A stretch of 58,762 nt of DNA, taken from positions 1 to 58,762 of the forward strand of contig RGPS01000011.1 in NCBI GenBank assembly GCA_010084195.1, given 5' to 3'. Origin of the DNA: Terriglobia bacterium (lineage in GTDB: Bacteria; Acidobacteriota; Terriglobia; Bryobacterales; Bryobacteraceae). This document shows positions 33,131-48,100 of this stretch, piece by piece (position 1 is the first letter of the stretch; the number at the start of each line of letters is the position of its first letter). Position numbers and translations under genes: made by a program. Under the pieces are notes generated by a model. It saw only the letters and a program-made list of their open reading frames with translations. It did no database searches and had not been told where the DNA came from.

Positions 33131-36100
33131 GCCGTTCGGTGTCAACAGCGGCGCAGCGTTGGGCGTTACTGCCCCAATCAGCTGCATGCTGAGGTCCTTG
33201 TAGCCCTTGGCAGTAACACGGGCGCTGATGGTCAGCGTCGCAGACTGCTTGCGCGGCGTCCAGGTTCCGGCATAAACACCATTCTTCGAGTCCACCAGGG
33301 GCAAGGGCAGGGGTGGGTCTCCGTTACTGAAGGTGGAGACGATCTGGGCCCCGGTCACGGTACCTCCACAATCATCCACAATCCTGAGGGAGAGCGGGGT
33401 GGGCCATGCCGCAGGGGCCGAGAAGTTACTCACGATTCCCGTCTGCACGGCTGCCAGACTGGTTGCGGTACAGGTTGCCCTGGGTTGCAGCGGCGCGGAC
33501 ACCGAAGGTGTTCCCGTTGAGGAGGTCAGCGTCGCCGCAGTCCCTCCAACCGGGGAGACGACCAGTGTCACGTTCACCGAGCGTACTGCATTGCCGGCGA
33601 AGGCATAGCTGATGAGTCCGGTGTAGACACCCTGCTTCAGGCCTGCAATGTTTACCGTGGCATTGGTGCCCGCCGGAGCTGGCTGTGACGTGGTGCCAAG
33701 ACCGGGAGAAACCGATAACCAGCCGCCATCGGAAGTGGCCGACGCCTGGAACTGTACGGCTCTGGTGGAACTCGTAAAGACCGTCACGATCTGGGGCGGG
33801 GGATTGGTGCCGCCCAGGGTTGTCAGGAAGAGCAAGCCCGCAGGCTGCGGATCCGGGCGGGCGACGTCGGTAGGCGGCGTCACGTTCAGAATCACCTGGT
33901 GGGTTTGCGGTGCATTGACGATGCCCGTGCCCCCGACACTGATCTGGCCATAGTAGGTACCCGGGGTCAGGCGTCCAGCCGCCGCCGTATCGATGGAGTA
34001 GCTGATTGTTCCCGGCTGCGCAGAAGAAGCGCTCACCGAACTTGTCCCTACTTTCAGCCAGTCGGCTCCCGGCAACTGAGAGGCGGTGAAAGTGACTGCC
34101 GAAGTGCTGTTGACGCTAACCAGGAAGGACCCCGAAGGATTACCTGGCGCGCCACCCTGGGGCATTCCGAACTGTCCGCCGGAGGGGGACAGCGTCATGC
34201 TGGAGTTCTGAGCGATGAACAGGGTTACCGGGACCGAGCCCTTGCCACCCGACGTGGAAATTTCCACCGTTGTGCGATAGTAGCCCGCCGATACGGCCCC
34301 GGGGTTCACCGTGATGGGGATATTGGCGCTGCTTCCGCCGGCCAGCGAAGCCGGGGGGGCACCCACAGTGCACCAGGGCGCGCCGCACGAAACAGAAGCC
34401 ACGCCCAGTGAACCGCCACCAGCATTTTGGATCGCGATGGTCTGGGAAATGGGTGCCAGGTTCTGGGATGTTGTGGTGAACGACAGAATATCGGTCACTA
34501 CTCTCAGCCTTGCCGGGGGCGACGTCACCTTCAGGGTCACCGCCACCGATTGCGCAGAACCAGAACAACTACCGGTAGAACAGGTGACTTTCAACGTCGT
34601 CGAATAGTCGCCTGCGGGCAGGCTTAAGGCTCCATTTGAGAGCACGACGGAGATGCTGTCCGGCGTCTTGCTGCCGTTTGTGACGGTAAGCCAGGAGACC
34701 GACGGGCTGGCAACCACTGAAAAGGAGATTTGCTGGGCGACGACGGTTGACTGGACGCCGATGGCCAGGCCGGAAGGTAAGGTGACAGCCCCGGTTGTCA
34801 GTTCAAAGGCGGCCGTGGCGGAGGAAAGAATCAGGTCCGCGGAAATCTGCCGCATGGTGACGGAGAAGCCACTGGAGCCAGTGGTTCCTGCGGCGTCAGT
34901 CACGGTAACCGTTGCGGTGAAGTCTCCCGCTGTGGTTGGTGTACCGGAAATGGTGCCTCCGGAATCCAGCGCAACTCCCGCCGGGAATGCCCCCCCGGAC
35001 ACGGCCCATTTATACGGCGCAATACCACCGGTGGCAGCCAGCTGGACGCTCGGGTATTCAACCCCCAACATGCCCGAGGCCAGCGGAGATTTCGACGTGA
35101 TGACAATGGGTGCCGGTTTGACAGTGATGCTGGCACCCGTGCTCGCGGTGCCACCGGAAGAGTCCGTAACGAGAGCAGCAAAGCCACCGCCGCCGGGGGC
35201 TATTGGCGTGCCGGACACGATGCCGTTTGCTCCGAAGGAGAGGCCATCCGGGAGGCTTCCCGACAGCACGGACCAGGAATAGGGCGTTTTGCCTCCAATG
35301 GCTGATAGTGATGCCGAGTAAGGAACACCAACGGTTGCGTCCGGCAAACTTCCGCTCGGAATGGATACCGGGGCTCCCGGGACGACGATAGTGATGGTGC
35401 CGCCGGCAGAGATCCTGGCCCCGGCACCGTCAGAGACCGTGACGGTCACATTGAAGTTGCCTCCGACCGTTGGCGTACCCGCAATAGTGCCCTGGGCGCT
35501 TAGCCCCAAACCATTGGGGAGTCCGTTTGCGGAGAAGCTGTATGGCTGCACGCCTCCCAGCGCCCCAATCGTGGCCGAGTAGGGGATTCCTGTGGTCCCG
35601 TTCGGCAGCGACGAAATCAGAATCCCCAGAACTGTGATGGAGAAGCTGGTAGACGCTGAGCGCCCACTGGTGTCGGAGACGAAGATGGTTGCTGTCGAGT
35701 TGCCTGGCGAGGCAGGAGAGCCACTGAGCGACCCCGTTCCATTGAGGCTGACGCCCTGGGGCAGGCCGCTGGCCGAGAACGTGTAGGGCGGTACGCCACC
35801 GCCAGCCGCGAAGCTGGCTGAAACCGTCCCGCCCAGTGCGATATTTGCCTGTGACGAGGAACTGCTGAGGGTAACCGGAGCTATCGGCGACGCGATAGTA
35901 AGCGGGATAAGTTTCGTCGCAGTGAGACCAAGCAGGACGTCGGTTACGGTTATGTTGATCTGGAATGTACCTGCAGCGGAAGACCCGCCGGAGATGATAC
36001 CGCCGGTCGACATGGTCAGGCCGGCTGGCAGGCCGGTGGCTGTCCACGTGAAATTCCCGGTTCCACCGGTCGCCACCACCTGGAAAGAACTGTAGTTCTG

Positions 36101-39100
36101 GCCAACCAGCCCGCTCGGCAGGGACAAAGTCGAAATCACCGGCGCCGCCAGCGCTGGGATGGCTGCAATACTGGTCGGGGCGGCCAGCGGGGTTCCCTGG
36201 AACATCTCGGTAATGGCGCCGCCAGGTGTGATTCGGAAAAGAGTATTGGAATACTGTTCCGGCACAATATAGTGCCCGGTTGCCGGGTCAATCGCCAGGC
36301 CTCTGGGCAGAGTACCTTCACCCTGAAGAATGTTGTAGGTGACTACGTTGTTGGGTGAGCCGGCAGGGTCGAACACTGCCAGCTGAATGTTGCGATAGTC
36401 CCCGAAGGCGATCTTCCCGTCGCTGCTAATCGCGAGGCCGGTAACACCTTTGCCCGCCCAGGTGGCGAGGGTGGTGACGGCTCCGGCGGGAGTGAAGCGG
36501 TAGATCCGCATGGTGCTGCCTGCATCGGAACCGACAATGTAGTTGCCGCCGCTGTCCAGCGCTACAAACACATCCTGTAGTTCCTGGGTGCTGGGATCCG
36601 GGAACGCCGCCACGGTAGTGAGGACGCCGGCCTGTGTGACGCGGTAGACTTCGTCACTCCTGTTATCGACAAAAATGACATTACCCGAGCCGTCGATCGC
36701 CATGCCGCCCACTCCGCCACCGGGGCGGGCCAGCAGGGTGGTGACGCCGCCGCCGGGTGTGATTTTGTAGATACCGGTGGTGTCGTGGGAGTAGATGTTG
36801 CCCTGCGGATCTGCGGCAATATCGCCGGCGTGGCAATTTACACCTGTGCAGACCGTGAGGATGTTGGTTCCGGTGGCGGACATGCGGACAATTCTTGTGG
36901 AGGCGTCGGAGATGGCGAAGTCGGTATTACTGGTACCGTTCCTCGCAATCAGCAGGGAAAGATTCCGGGTGGTGGTGTTGCCTGCAAAATCCTGAACCTG
37001 GATAGCGAGGGAGAGTTTGCCAAATGTATTGGGAGTGCCGCTCAGCGCGCCGGTAGTCGGGTTGATGATGAGGCCTGCCTGGCTGGCAGTACTGGTCGGG
37101 AGGATTGACCACGTGAGAGGTGCAACTCCGCCCGCCGCCGTGAGGGCCTGCGAGTAGGCAGTGCCTTGTGTCGCGCCGGGCAGCGTTACGGTAGAGACTG
37201 TCAAAGCAGGATTGATCACCAGCGTGTACTGCCGGGTGGTCTGGCTGGTGGAAGCATCAATCACCCGCACGGTGAACGTGGAGGTTCCGGCGGTGGTGGG
37301 ATTGCCGCTCAGGAGTCCGGTTGCACTCAACACCAGACCCGTCGGTAAAGTACCCGCGCTGACGTCGAAAGTATAGGAGTTGGTAGCACCCGCAGCCACG
37401 ATGGTTTGGTTGTAATTAAATGTCCGGGAGCCTTCCGGGAGGGTCAGCGTCGAGATAGTGACGGGCGGCAGGACCTGCAGCGACAGACTGGCCGTACCGA
37501 AATTGTTGCCGCTATCGGTGGCACGGACGGTAATATTGACCGTGCCCACTACCGACGTGGTCCCGCTGATGAGACCTGTGGCGGGGTTGAGGGTCAGGCC
37601 CGACGGCAGGGTTCCACTGGTGATCGACCAGGTGAACCCACCAAGGCCGTTGGCAGCCGCCAGCGTTGTGTTGTATGCGACGCCGGAAACTGCGTTCGGC
37701 AGGGTTGAGGTGGTGACGCTGACGGCGCTATTGATGACGATAGTGAGCGCCCGGGGGACAAACTGGCTGCCGCTGTCGGTGACGTTGAACGTGACGGTGG
37801 AACTTCCCGTTGCCGTTGGCGTCCCGGAAATGACTCCCGTCGAGGGCGTGAGTGTCAGGCCAGAGGGCAATGTGCCGGTCTGAATCGACCAGACATAGCC
37901 ACCGAAACCGCCTGCGGCCGCAAGTGTTTCCGTGTAAGGTACGTTGATGACCCCGGACAGCAACGACGTATTCGTAAAGGTGAGCGGCGGATTGATGAGC
38001 AGGGTGAAGCTCTGCGTCCCCGTATTGTTCTGCGAGTCCACCACCCGAGCGGTAAAGTTGAAAGCTCCGGAAACTGAGGGAACTCCCCCAATTGCGCCGG
38101 TGGAGGAGTTCAAGGTAAGACCGCCGGGCAGCGCACCCGTTGAGATGCTCCAGACGCGCCCCGTTACGGTGCCGCCGGTTGCGGTCAGCGCGAGGGTGTA
38201 CGGCACGCCGGCAACTGCGTCCGGGGCGTTCGTCTGTGTGATGGTAAGGGGCGTTTGGAAGGGGCGCAACTGGATGGCGTTGATGTTCGCTTCCTGGTCG
38301 CCGCTGGCTCCGTTGTAGTTCAGGCTAAGCAGACCGCTGCCATTGGCCTGAGCGCTCAGGCGGACGTAATTCTTGTTGAGAATAAAGGTCGAGTCCCCGG
38401 CAGTATTCGGGGTGCTGGTGACGGTCGCGCCGCCATTGACGGAAAGACTGAGGGACCGGCCTGCACCCTGGTTCGGCTGGGTATAGACGAAGAGATCCCA
38501 GTTGCTGTTCGGTGCGAGGCCGCTGAAGGTGACGTTGCCGGTCTGTCCGGCGGACTTGAAGAGGTAGCCATTCATCAGGTTGCAGAAGGCGTTCGGGCTT
38601 GGTGCGCAGAAACCGCCCTGGAGCAGGCCGTTGGCGATGTTGTCCCCGCCTACGCTCGCCACCATGGCTGTAGGTTGACCATGGCTTTCATTCAGCAGGC
38701 GTGAATCCGGGGCTACGCTAAACAGGTTCCAGTTGTCGCTGCCGGCACCAATCACGCCGATACCGGAATAATTGGTGGCAGGGGCACCCTGGAATTGCAC
38801 GTTTACGGTACCGAAAGCGCTGATGGTTGTCGTGTAGGCGAGGTTCGCTGTCAGGCTGGCTGAATCCGTGACGCTGACGGTGAAGCTAAAGGTACCCGCA
38901 GTTGTCGGGGTTCCAGCAATCAGGCCCGTCGTCTGAGCAATGGTCAGACCGTTCGGCATGGCTCCGGCGGAGATCAGGAAGGTTCGTCCGGAGCCGCTTC
39001 CCCCGGCGGTCGCAATCGGTTGAGAGTAAGGAATTCCCACCGAACCGCCAGGCACCACCGCTGTCGAAATCGAAAGCACGTTGGCGACGGTCAGGTTGAG

Positions 39101-42100
39101 CGACTGCGTGACCGCAACGTTGAGGGCATCCACCACTCGGGCTGTAATGGTAAAGGTCCCTGCGGTCTGAGGCGTGCCGGACAGCGTGCCATTGGTGGCA
39201 AGGCTGAGACCGGGGATGCTTCCGGAAGAAATCGTCCAGGTATGGGGGCCGAGGCCACCCGACAAAGCCAGAGCCTGCGAGTAAGCGACCGAGACGATAC
39301 TTGTGGGAAGGCTGGAAGTGGTAATGGCGAGAGCCGGGCTGATGGTGAGCGGCAGCCCCGCGGTGGAGGCAATATTACCAACGCTGTCCGTTGCACGGAA
39401 TACAAGGTTCGCCGTGCCTGCGACGAGAGGTGTGCCGCTGATAACGCCCGTGGCGGGATTCAGGGTCAGCCCTGATTGCAGCGCCCCGGAAGTAATGGTC
39501 CAGGTATAACCAGGCACACCTCCCGTTGCCGAAAGGGTCTGCGTGTAGGCCAGTCCCACTTCGCCCTGGTTCAGCAAGGATGTGGTTATGTTGAGCGGCA
39601 GCGCTACCTGGAGCGTAAGCGTCTGGTTAACGAATGCCGTGCTGGTGTCAGTAACCCGGACGGTGAAGGTGGAACTGCCGGTTGCCGTTGGCGTTCCGGA
39701 GATCACACCTCCGGCGCTCAGCGTCAGGCCTGCAGGCAGGGTTCCGCTTTGCAGACTCCAAACGTTGCTTCCCGCGCCACCGGCAGCGACCAAAGTCTGG
39801 CTGTAGCCGACGTTCTGAACGCCGGATGGCAGCGTACTCGTGGTGCTGGAAAGTGCCGGATTCACCTGTAGCGTGAGGGCCCTCGACGCCGTGTAGCTCA
39901 GCGCGTCCTCCAGCGTGACGGTCAGGTTGAACGTGCCGGCTACCGACGGGGTTCCGCTGATGACACCGGTCGTCGGGTTCAGCGTGAGACCGCTCGGCAA
40001 GGCCCCGGCCGAAATGGTCCAGTCATACAGCAAAGTGGTGCCGCCCGTGCCCGCGAGAGTTTGACTATAGACTGAACCCGCAACGCCTGAGGGCAGGGAA
40101 GAGGTGGTGATCGTCAGCGTTGGCACCTGGGGGGTGACCTGAAGGCCGTTGAGAACCGCTTCGAGGCCGTTGGCACTGGTAAACGCGAGGTTGATTTCGC
40201 CGGTTCCATCGGCTGTGGCGGGAATTACGAGGTAGTTCTTGTTCAGGATGAAGGCGGCATCCGCCGGGTTACCGGTGCTGGTGACCACAGGGGCCCCACC
40301 GTTCACGGCTACGGAGAGCGTTCGGCCCGCCAGATTGCTCTGGGAGTAGAGGTACAGGCTCCAGGTGGAGCCGGGGTTGAAGCCTTTGAGGGAAATGGCG
40401 CCAGTATTGCCAGCCTCCACGCGGAGGTGGGACTTCATCAGGTCGCAGTAGGGGGTGACGGCGGGTGAACAAAAACCGGAGGTCGTGCCGGTGGTTGCTA
40501 CGGAGGCCCCGGAGAAGGTCAGGCCGACGCTGATGAGATTACCCGCCTCGTCGTACAAAATGGGCTGGGTTCCGGTCGGCGACTTGAAGACATTCCAAAG
40601 GTCGACCGGGTTTCCAATCACAGCGGGTCCGAAATGAGGGCTGTCGGAGGGATCCTGGAACTGAATACTAAGAACACCATATCCATCAATCGTGATGGTC
40701 AGCGCCTGCGTGGCGGTGGCTGCCGACGAATCCGTGACGCGCGCCGTGAAGTTAAAGCCGCCTGCCGTTGACGGGCTGCCGGACACCACACCGGTTGTGG
40801 CATTCAGGCTGAGTCCTGGCGGCAATGTCCCCGCAGATACATCAAAGGTATAGCCGCTGCCGGACCCACCGCTGGCAAAGATCTCGCCGTAGTACGGGAA
40901 TTTGACTGTTCCCACAGACAGCGTGTTCGTGATAATGCTGAGCGGCGTATTTACCAGAAGCCCCAGAGTCGTGTTTTGTGTAGCTCCCAGCGAATCCGTA
41001 ACTTCCACGGTGAAGGTATACGCACCAGCCACGGTAGGTGTGCCCGTAATGGCACCCGTGCTGCCGAGACTCAGACCCACCGGCAGCACCGAGCCTTCGG
41101 GACGTGACCACGTCTTCGCACCCGAACCGCCGGTGGCGGTCAGCGTTTGGTTGTAGGCCGCATTCTGCACCGCATTGGGCAGAGAGGAGGTGGTGATCAC
41201 CAGGGGGGCATTCACTATCTGATTGACTGCGGAGGAGGTGCTTGTTGCGTTATTCCCGTCTCCGTCATACACCGCTGTCAGCGAGTGACCTCCCACGGCA
41301 AGGCTGGTAGTCCCGAAGGTGGCAACGCCGCTGCTGAGGGTACCGCTTCCCAGGGTGGCAGCACCATTCTTGAAGGTCACCGAGCCGGTTGCCGAGGAGG
41401 GCGTCACGGTGGCCGTCAGGGTTACATTCTGGCCCGATGTTGAAGGGTTCGGGGACGTACTGAGGCTGGTGGTCGTCGTGCGGGCGTTGACGGTTTGGGT
41501 CAGGGCCGTGGAAGTGCTCGTGACGTAGTTCGAATCGCCTCCATAGATGGCATCAATGGAGTATGCACCGGCGGCCAGAGTAGTGGTGCTGAAGGAGGCG
41601 GTACCTCCGCTCAGAGTTCCCGTTCCCAGGGTCAGGCCACCCAGCCGGAACGTGACGGTACCAGTGGCGGTGGAAGGTGCCACCGTCGCTGTAAATGTTG
41701 CAGTGGCGGCAAACGTGCCGGGGTTGGTTTGGGACGAGATGCTGGTGGTTGTCGTCCCCTGATTCACGTTCTGTGTCAGGGCGCTGGAGGTACTGGTGGC
41801 GTTGGTGGCGTTCCCGGCGTAAACGGCCGTCAGGGAATGGACTCCGGCTGTTGTGAAGGAAGCGGAGAAGGTGGCCACGCCGGCGCTCAGGGTTCCTGTC
41901 CCCAGGGTGGCGGCGCCGTCCTTAAACGTAACGGTACCGGTTGCCGTGGCGGGGGAAACGGTGGCGGTGAGAGTGGTAGCTGCGCCGAGATTCGACGGGT
42001 TGGCTGAACTGGTCAGGGTAGTGGTGGTTGTCCCCACCCCCAGCAGCACGCTGATGCCATTGGAGGTCGGACTGGCGACCACCAGATCGGAAACGCCATC

Positions 42101-45100
42101 ACCATTCAGATCGGTGACGGTTATGCCTCTGGCCCCGGACGCTCCCGCTGCCAGGGCGTAATTGACCGGAGCCGCGAAAGTGAGTGAGCCACTACCGATC
42201 AGGACACTGACATTGCTGCCGGTGTCGTTCGTCACGGCGACGTCCGGAACGCCATTGCCGTTAAAATCTCCGGCGACTGTGAAGTTGGCACCACTCGACG
42301 CCCCAATCACGCTGGCGGTTCCGAAGGTTCCCGAACCGGTGCCGGCAAGCAGCGTCACGGTGTTGGTTCCGGAATTTGTTACCACCAGGTCCAGGTTCCC
42401 GTCTGCATTAAAATCCGCTGTGGTTACGCCCTGCAACGTAGTTCCACCCGCCGGGTAGTTGGTGGCTGCGGCGAAAACTCCGCCCGCCTGACCCAACAGA
42501 ATGCTGACATTGTTTGTGGTTTGGTTGGCAACCGCGAGATCGGGGATGCCGTCGTTGTTGAAGTCGCCCGCAGCGAGGGAAGCTGGATTGGTGCCTGCTG
42601 CATAAAGGACGCCTGTTCCAAAAGTGCCAGTGCCCGATCCCAACAGGACGCTTACGTTATTGCTGTTGTAGTTCGCAGTTGCCAGATCGACGAACCCGTC
42701 ACGGTTGAAATCGGCCGCGATGATTTGTCCGGGGTGTGCGCCAACACCAGCCGTGTAGGTGACGCCTGCGGCGAAGCTGCCCGCGCCGTTACCCAGCAGA
42801 ACGCTGATGCTGTCGGCCAGCAGGTTGGCCGTGGCGATATCGACATTACCATCGCCGTTGAAATCACCGGTAGTGAGGGAGAACGGGTTGGTGCCCACCG
42901 TAAAGTTGGTCGCTGCGCCAAGTGCTCCCAGGCCGTTGCCGAGGAACACGCTGATGTTGCTGGCACCGTAGTTCGCAACCGCGTAGTCGGCGTTACCGTC
43001 GCCGTTGAAATCCGCACTGGTGCCCAGGGAAGGTCCGGTGCCAGCGGCGTAACCGACGCCCGCAGCAAAGCCGCTCTGGGGTTTGGAATTTACCACCTGG
43101 ACCACTGAGGACGAAAGGCTCGGCAGACCCTCAGCGCTGCCCTGGAAATAGGCTCGCAAAGAGTGTGTTCCCGTGCCAAGCCGTTTGCCGCTGATAGTCG
43201 CGGTGCCGCTCGAAAGGGTGGCAATTCCCACCACGCTGGCCCCGTCGTAGAAAGTAACTCTGCCCGTCGACAGGGGTGAGACCGTCGCCGTCAGCGACTG
43301 GTTTGCGCTGAAAGGCGAGGGACTGCCCAGGGAAGTGGACAGGGAGGTTGTCGTCGTTCCCGCAATGGTCAGGGCAATGGTGGCAGCGCCGAAGTTGCTG
43401 CCGGTATCGGTGGCGCGGAACGTGATGTTGGCAGGGCCACTCACCGTGGGCGTTCCGGTAATGGCACCCGTGGCGGAGTTGAGGCTCAGACCGGCCTGGA
43501 GTGCGCCCGAGGTGATCGACCACGTGTAGCCTCCCAACCCGCCGGTTGCTGCCAGTGTCTGGCTGTAGGCGGTTCCCACTGCCCCCCCAGGCAGCACACT
43601 TGTGGTGACGCTGACAGCGGGATTGACCGTCAACGTGAACTGGACTGCTGCGAACTGGCCATTCGTATCCGTGGCCCGGAAAACGACGGAGGGATTGCCG
43701 GTTTGAATCGGCGTGCCCGTGATGGCTCCCGTTGCTGCATTCAGGCTGAGTCCGCCATGAAGTGCGCCGCTGGTGATGGACCACGTATAGCTGCCGGAAC
43801 CGCCTGCTGCTGCGAGGGTGAAGTTGTAAGCCGCCCCCAGAACACCCGTCGGCAAGGTGGTGGTTGTGACGGAAACCGGGGGATTAACGACGAGAGTCAA
43901 AGCCCGATTCGCAATATTGCCCTGCGAGTCAGTGACGCGGACTGTGAACGGAAAGCTGCCTGCTGTCGAAGGGGTCCCGCTTAGAACGCCGCCCGAGCTG
44001 AGCGTCAGATTCCCCGGCCCGACTTCGCTGCTGAGCACAAAGACATTTCCAACGCCAGTCCCGCCGGTTAGAGTCAACGTCGTGCTGTAGGTCGCCCCGA
44101 CCGTTCCGGCCGGGATCGTCGTCTGCGTGATCGTCAGAGGATCCATGTGGGGCCGCAACTGAAGACCGTTGATGTTTGCTTCGAGGTCGCCGGCAGTGCC
44201 CTGGAAATTGATCGACAACTGCCCGCTTCCATTGGTTGAGGCTGTGGTCAGGAGGTAGTTCTTATTCAGAAGGAAAGTGGAGTCATTCGGGTCATTGGGA
44301 ATAGTAGTCGCCGCGGTGACTCCGTTGGCCGTGATGGAGATCTGCCGACCGCCGTTAGAGACCGAACTCTGCTGGTACAGGTAGATATCCCAACTGGCGT
44401 TGGCCGGCAGATTACTGAAGGTTACATTGCCTGCAGTGCCCCCTGATTTGTACAGATAGTTGCCCATCAGGGAGCAGAATGAAGTCGGTGAAGGGTAGCA
44501 GAAAGCGTTGCTGTCGAAGGGCTGAGGGCTCAATGCGCCATCGGCAGTCCACGTGATGGCCACGGGGGTAGCCTGACCGGCGTTGTCCCGCAGCGTTCCT
44601 GACCCGGAGCCGGTTTCGAAGAGGTTCCACGTATCCGAGCCATTTCCAATAAAACCCGGGCCGGTGTAGACCGTCGACGGGCTGCCCTGCCATCTGGTGT
44701 TCAGCAACCCGGCCTGGCGGATAACCACGCTGTAGGCCCGGCTGGTGGTATTGCTGCCGCTGTCGGTTACCTGCAGAGTGGGAGTGAAGGTGCCCGCTGT
44801 GGTCGGGATACCGGAGATAACACCCGTTGCGGTATTCAGCGCCAGACCAGTGGGCAGGGCTCCGCTGGTCAGGGCGTACACGCGGCCCGCTCCCGTGCCG
44901 CCGGTAGTGGTTAGCTGTGTCGAATAGGGGAACCCGACGGAACTGCCCGGAAGCGTCGTCGGCAGGCTGATGCCGTTCACTTGCAGGGTAATCCCCATTC
45001 CGACCTGATTGGTCAGGCCCTGGAAGTTCAGGTAAATGTTATTCGCGTCGAAGCTGATGCGGGAGCTGTCAAACGTAACCGAACTGCCGTTCGTCCAGTT

Positions 45101-48100
45101 CGAAGCGGTGAGCGTCACATTGGTGAAATTGGGTAAGCCGCCAGGGTTAGTGATGACCAGCCCGTTAAAGGAAGTCGGGCTGAAGCAGCAGTTATTGTAT
45201 TTGCTGTTGATCTGGATTGTTGTGTCGGCGAAGTCTATGTCGAAGGCCTGATTCGTCCCCGCGTAGTTCGTAAACTCCACACCGGCACCTACCGTTGCGG
45301 TCTGCGGTGCCTGGTAGATGGAGGAAAGATCGGGAAAGAACCAGGTCACCTGAACTTGCTGGCCGTTGAACACGGAGGTCACCGTATTCACGATCAGCGA
45401 CAGGGACTGCACTCGGGAGCCCCCCAGAGAGTCGGTCGCTGTTGCGCTGAAACTGAACGTGCCGTTGACTGTTGGTGTACCGCTGAGAAGGCCTGCTGTG
45501 GACAGCGTCAGCCCTGCCGGAAGCGCTCCTGCACTTACGGCCAATGTGTAAGGGCCCGTGCCTCCGCTGACGCCCAACGAGATACTGTAGGCGGAGTTCT
45601 GACGCGCCGGTATCAAAGTGGTCGTCGAGATCACTACCGCCGTGCGCACGGTCTGCGAGACAACTCCGGACGTACTTGTACCGTTGGTGGTATTTCCCCC
45701 GTACACGGCGGTTAGCGAGTGTGAGCCGGATGTGAGGCTGGAGATACTCAGCGTCGCCGTACCGGAACTCAGCGTGGCAGAGCCGATAGTTGTTGCTCCG
45801 TCTTTGAACGTGACTGTGCCCGTCGCCGTGGAGGGCGACACTGTGGCCGTCAGGGCGGTGCTTTGTCCGAAGTTAGTGGGGTTCACTGAACTGGTCAGCG
45901 ACGTTGTCGTTGTCCCCACACCCAGCAGGACGCTGACCCCGGAGCCAGAGTTGGCCGTGACGAAGTCCAGAACGCCATCGGCATTCACATCGCCCACGGC
46001 TATGCCCTTGGGGAAACTACCGACTGCGACAGTACCCGCTACCGTGAAGGTCCCGGCGGCACTCCCCAGCAGGAGATTCACATTGTCATTGGCGAGGTTC
46101 ACGGCCGCGAGATCGAGGTTGCCATCGCCCGTGAAGTCCCCGGCTGCAAGGCCCCAGGGGTTCGCTCCGATTGTGTAGGTGGTCCCGGCGCCAAAGCTGA
46201 AGACCTCCCCGCTGTTGTTCAACAGAACGACAACCGTGCCGTTGGGGCTGGGTTGATAGTTCGTAAGAGCCACGTCGGCCTTACCATCGCTGTTGTAATC
46301 GGCGATCGCCAGTGACACCGGGTTGGTAATTGCAGCCGAGGCGAAGGTACGTGCACTGGTAAACGCCCCGGAACCCGTGTTCAGGAAGACGACGAGGTTA
46401 CCGCCGGTTGCGACCGCCAGATCGGCGTTGCCGTCCCCATTGAGGTCTCCGGCTTCGAGAGCCGTTGCATAGGAATCGGGCCCGGTCAGGGTAAGGGAGG
46501 GTGAGGCTGGGAAAGTGCCGTTGCCGACGCCGAAATACAGGTTGACCGTGACAGGCGCAATGAAGTTCGTCAGCGCCAGATCGGCAATTCCGTCGCCGTT
46601 GAAATCAGCCACCACAATTGTCTGGGGATTTAGACCCGCGGCATAGTTCACGGCCGTTGCGAAACTAAGCGTGGAGACGTTGGGGCTGGTGTTTAACAGA
46701 ATGCTGAAGTTGCTGCTGCTACCGTTGGTAACCGCGATGTCCAGCTTCCCGTCGCTGTTGAAATCGCCCACTCCGATGCTATTGGCATCGGTACCCACGG
46801 TGAAGTTCTGCACCGCAGCAAAGCCCCCGGAACCATTCCCCTTCAGGACTCCGACGGAACTGGGGGTGCCGCCCGAATGGGCCACCACCATGTCGGCGAT
46901 GCCATCGCCCGTGACATCAGCCAGGGCGATCAGGGAGGGGTTGGTACCCCCACTGCTGTAACTGGTCGCCGTGGCAAAACCGTTCCCGCCTCTCGCTGAG
47001 ACGGCAATCGAAACTGCGGACGACTTGCTGGAAGCGTACGTGCCATTGGCCAGGTAAATGGCACGGAGCGAAGTTGTGCCGCCGGGGATAGTTGTTGTTG
47101 CCAGCGTGGCTGTTCCCGAGCTCACGGGGGCCACGCCCAGGATTTTCGTATTGCTGAAGAAGGCCACGGAACCGAGAGTTCCGACACTGTTCCCCCCCTG
47201 GGTAACAGCTGCCTGCAAGGAGACCGCTTGACTCACGTTGGCAACGCAGCTTCCCGAACAGCCCGCAACGGACAAGGTGGTGACGCTAGACAGCGGGACG
47301 GCGTTTACCACCAGGGAAAGCGCCTGCGCGCCAACCCCGTTTACCGAATCGGCCGCCAAAACGTTGACGTTGAACGTGCCCGTGACAGTCGGCGTCCCGC
47401 TCAGAACTCCGCCCGCGCTCAGCGTGACGCCCGACGGCAGAGCTCCTGAGTTGAGTGACCAGGTGTACGGAGACACGCCGCCGGTCGCTGCCAGGGTCTG
47501 GCTGTAGACGGTCGAGATTTGCCCGTTAGGCAGAGTGGTCGTGGAAACGACCACGGCGGTCCGAACGTTCTGGGTCAGTACAGACGACGTGCTGGTCAGA
47601 TTGGTCGTATTCCCGCCATAAACCGCTGTCAGCGAATGTGCGCCGGACGTAAGGTTGGAGATGCTCATGGTGGCAATCCCGGCCGACAACGTTCCGGACC
47701 CGATCGTCGTGGCACCGTCTTTAAACGTGACGGTGCCTATAGCGGTGGAGGGGGAGACGGTGGCGGTCAGGGTCACATTCTGCTGGAAATTGGAGGGATT
47801 CACCGAACTGGTCAGCGTTGTGGTGGTAACCGCTGTGCCCATGAACGTACTGATGGTGCTGCTTCCGTTGTTGACCGCAATGATGTCGGTGACTCCGTCG
47901 CCGTTCAGATCCGCTACGGCAGAAGTCATTGAGCCGGACGTGCCCGAAGCGACGTTATACGCCACTCCCGTTGCGAAGGTACCGTTCCCGTTGCCGGTCA
48001 GGATGAGGATATTGCTGGCCGTGTTGTTGTTCACCACCAGATCCAAAACACCGTCACCGTTAAAATCGCCGGTCTTCACAAACCGCGTTTCGCTGCCACC

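Noticed and set aside
32435..33520. 361-codon plus-strand open frame
   Set aside because: It is antisense to the 3' end of the giant gene and has no recognisable domain or ribosome site; similar shadows cover the whole 18-kb gene.
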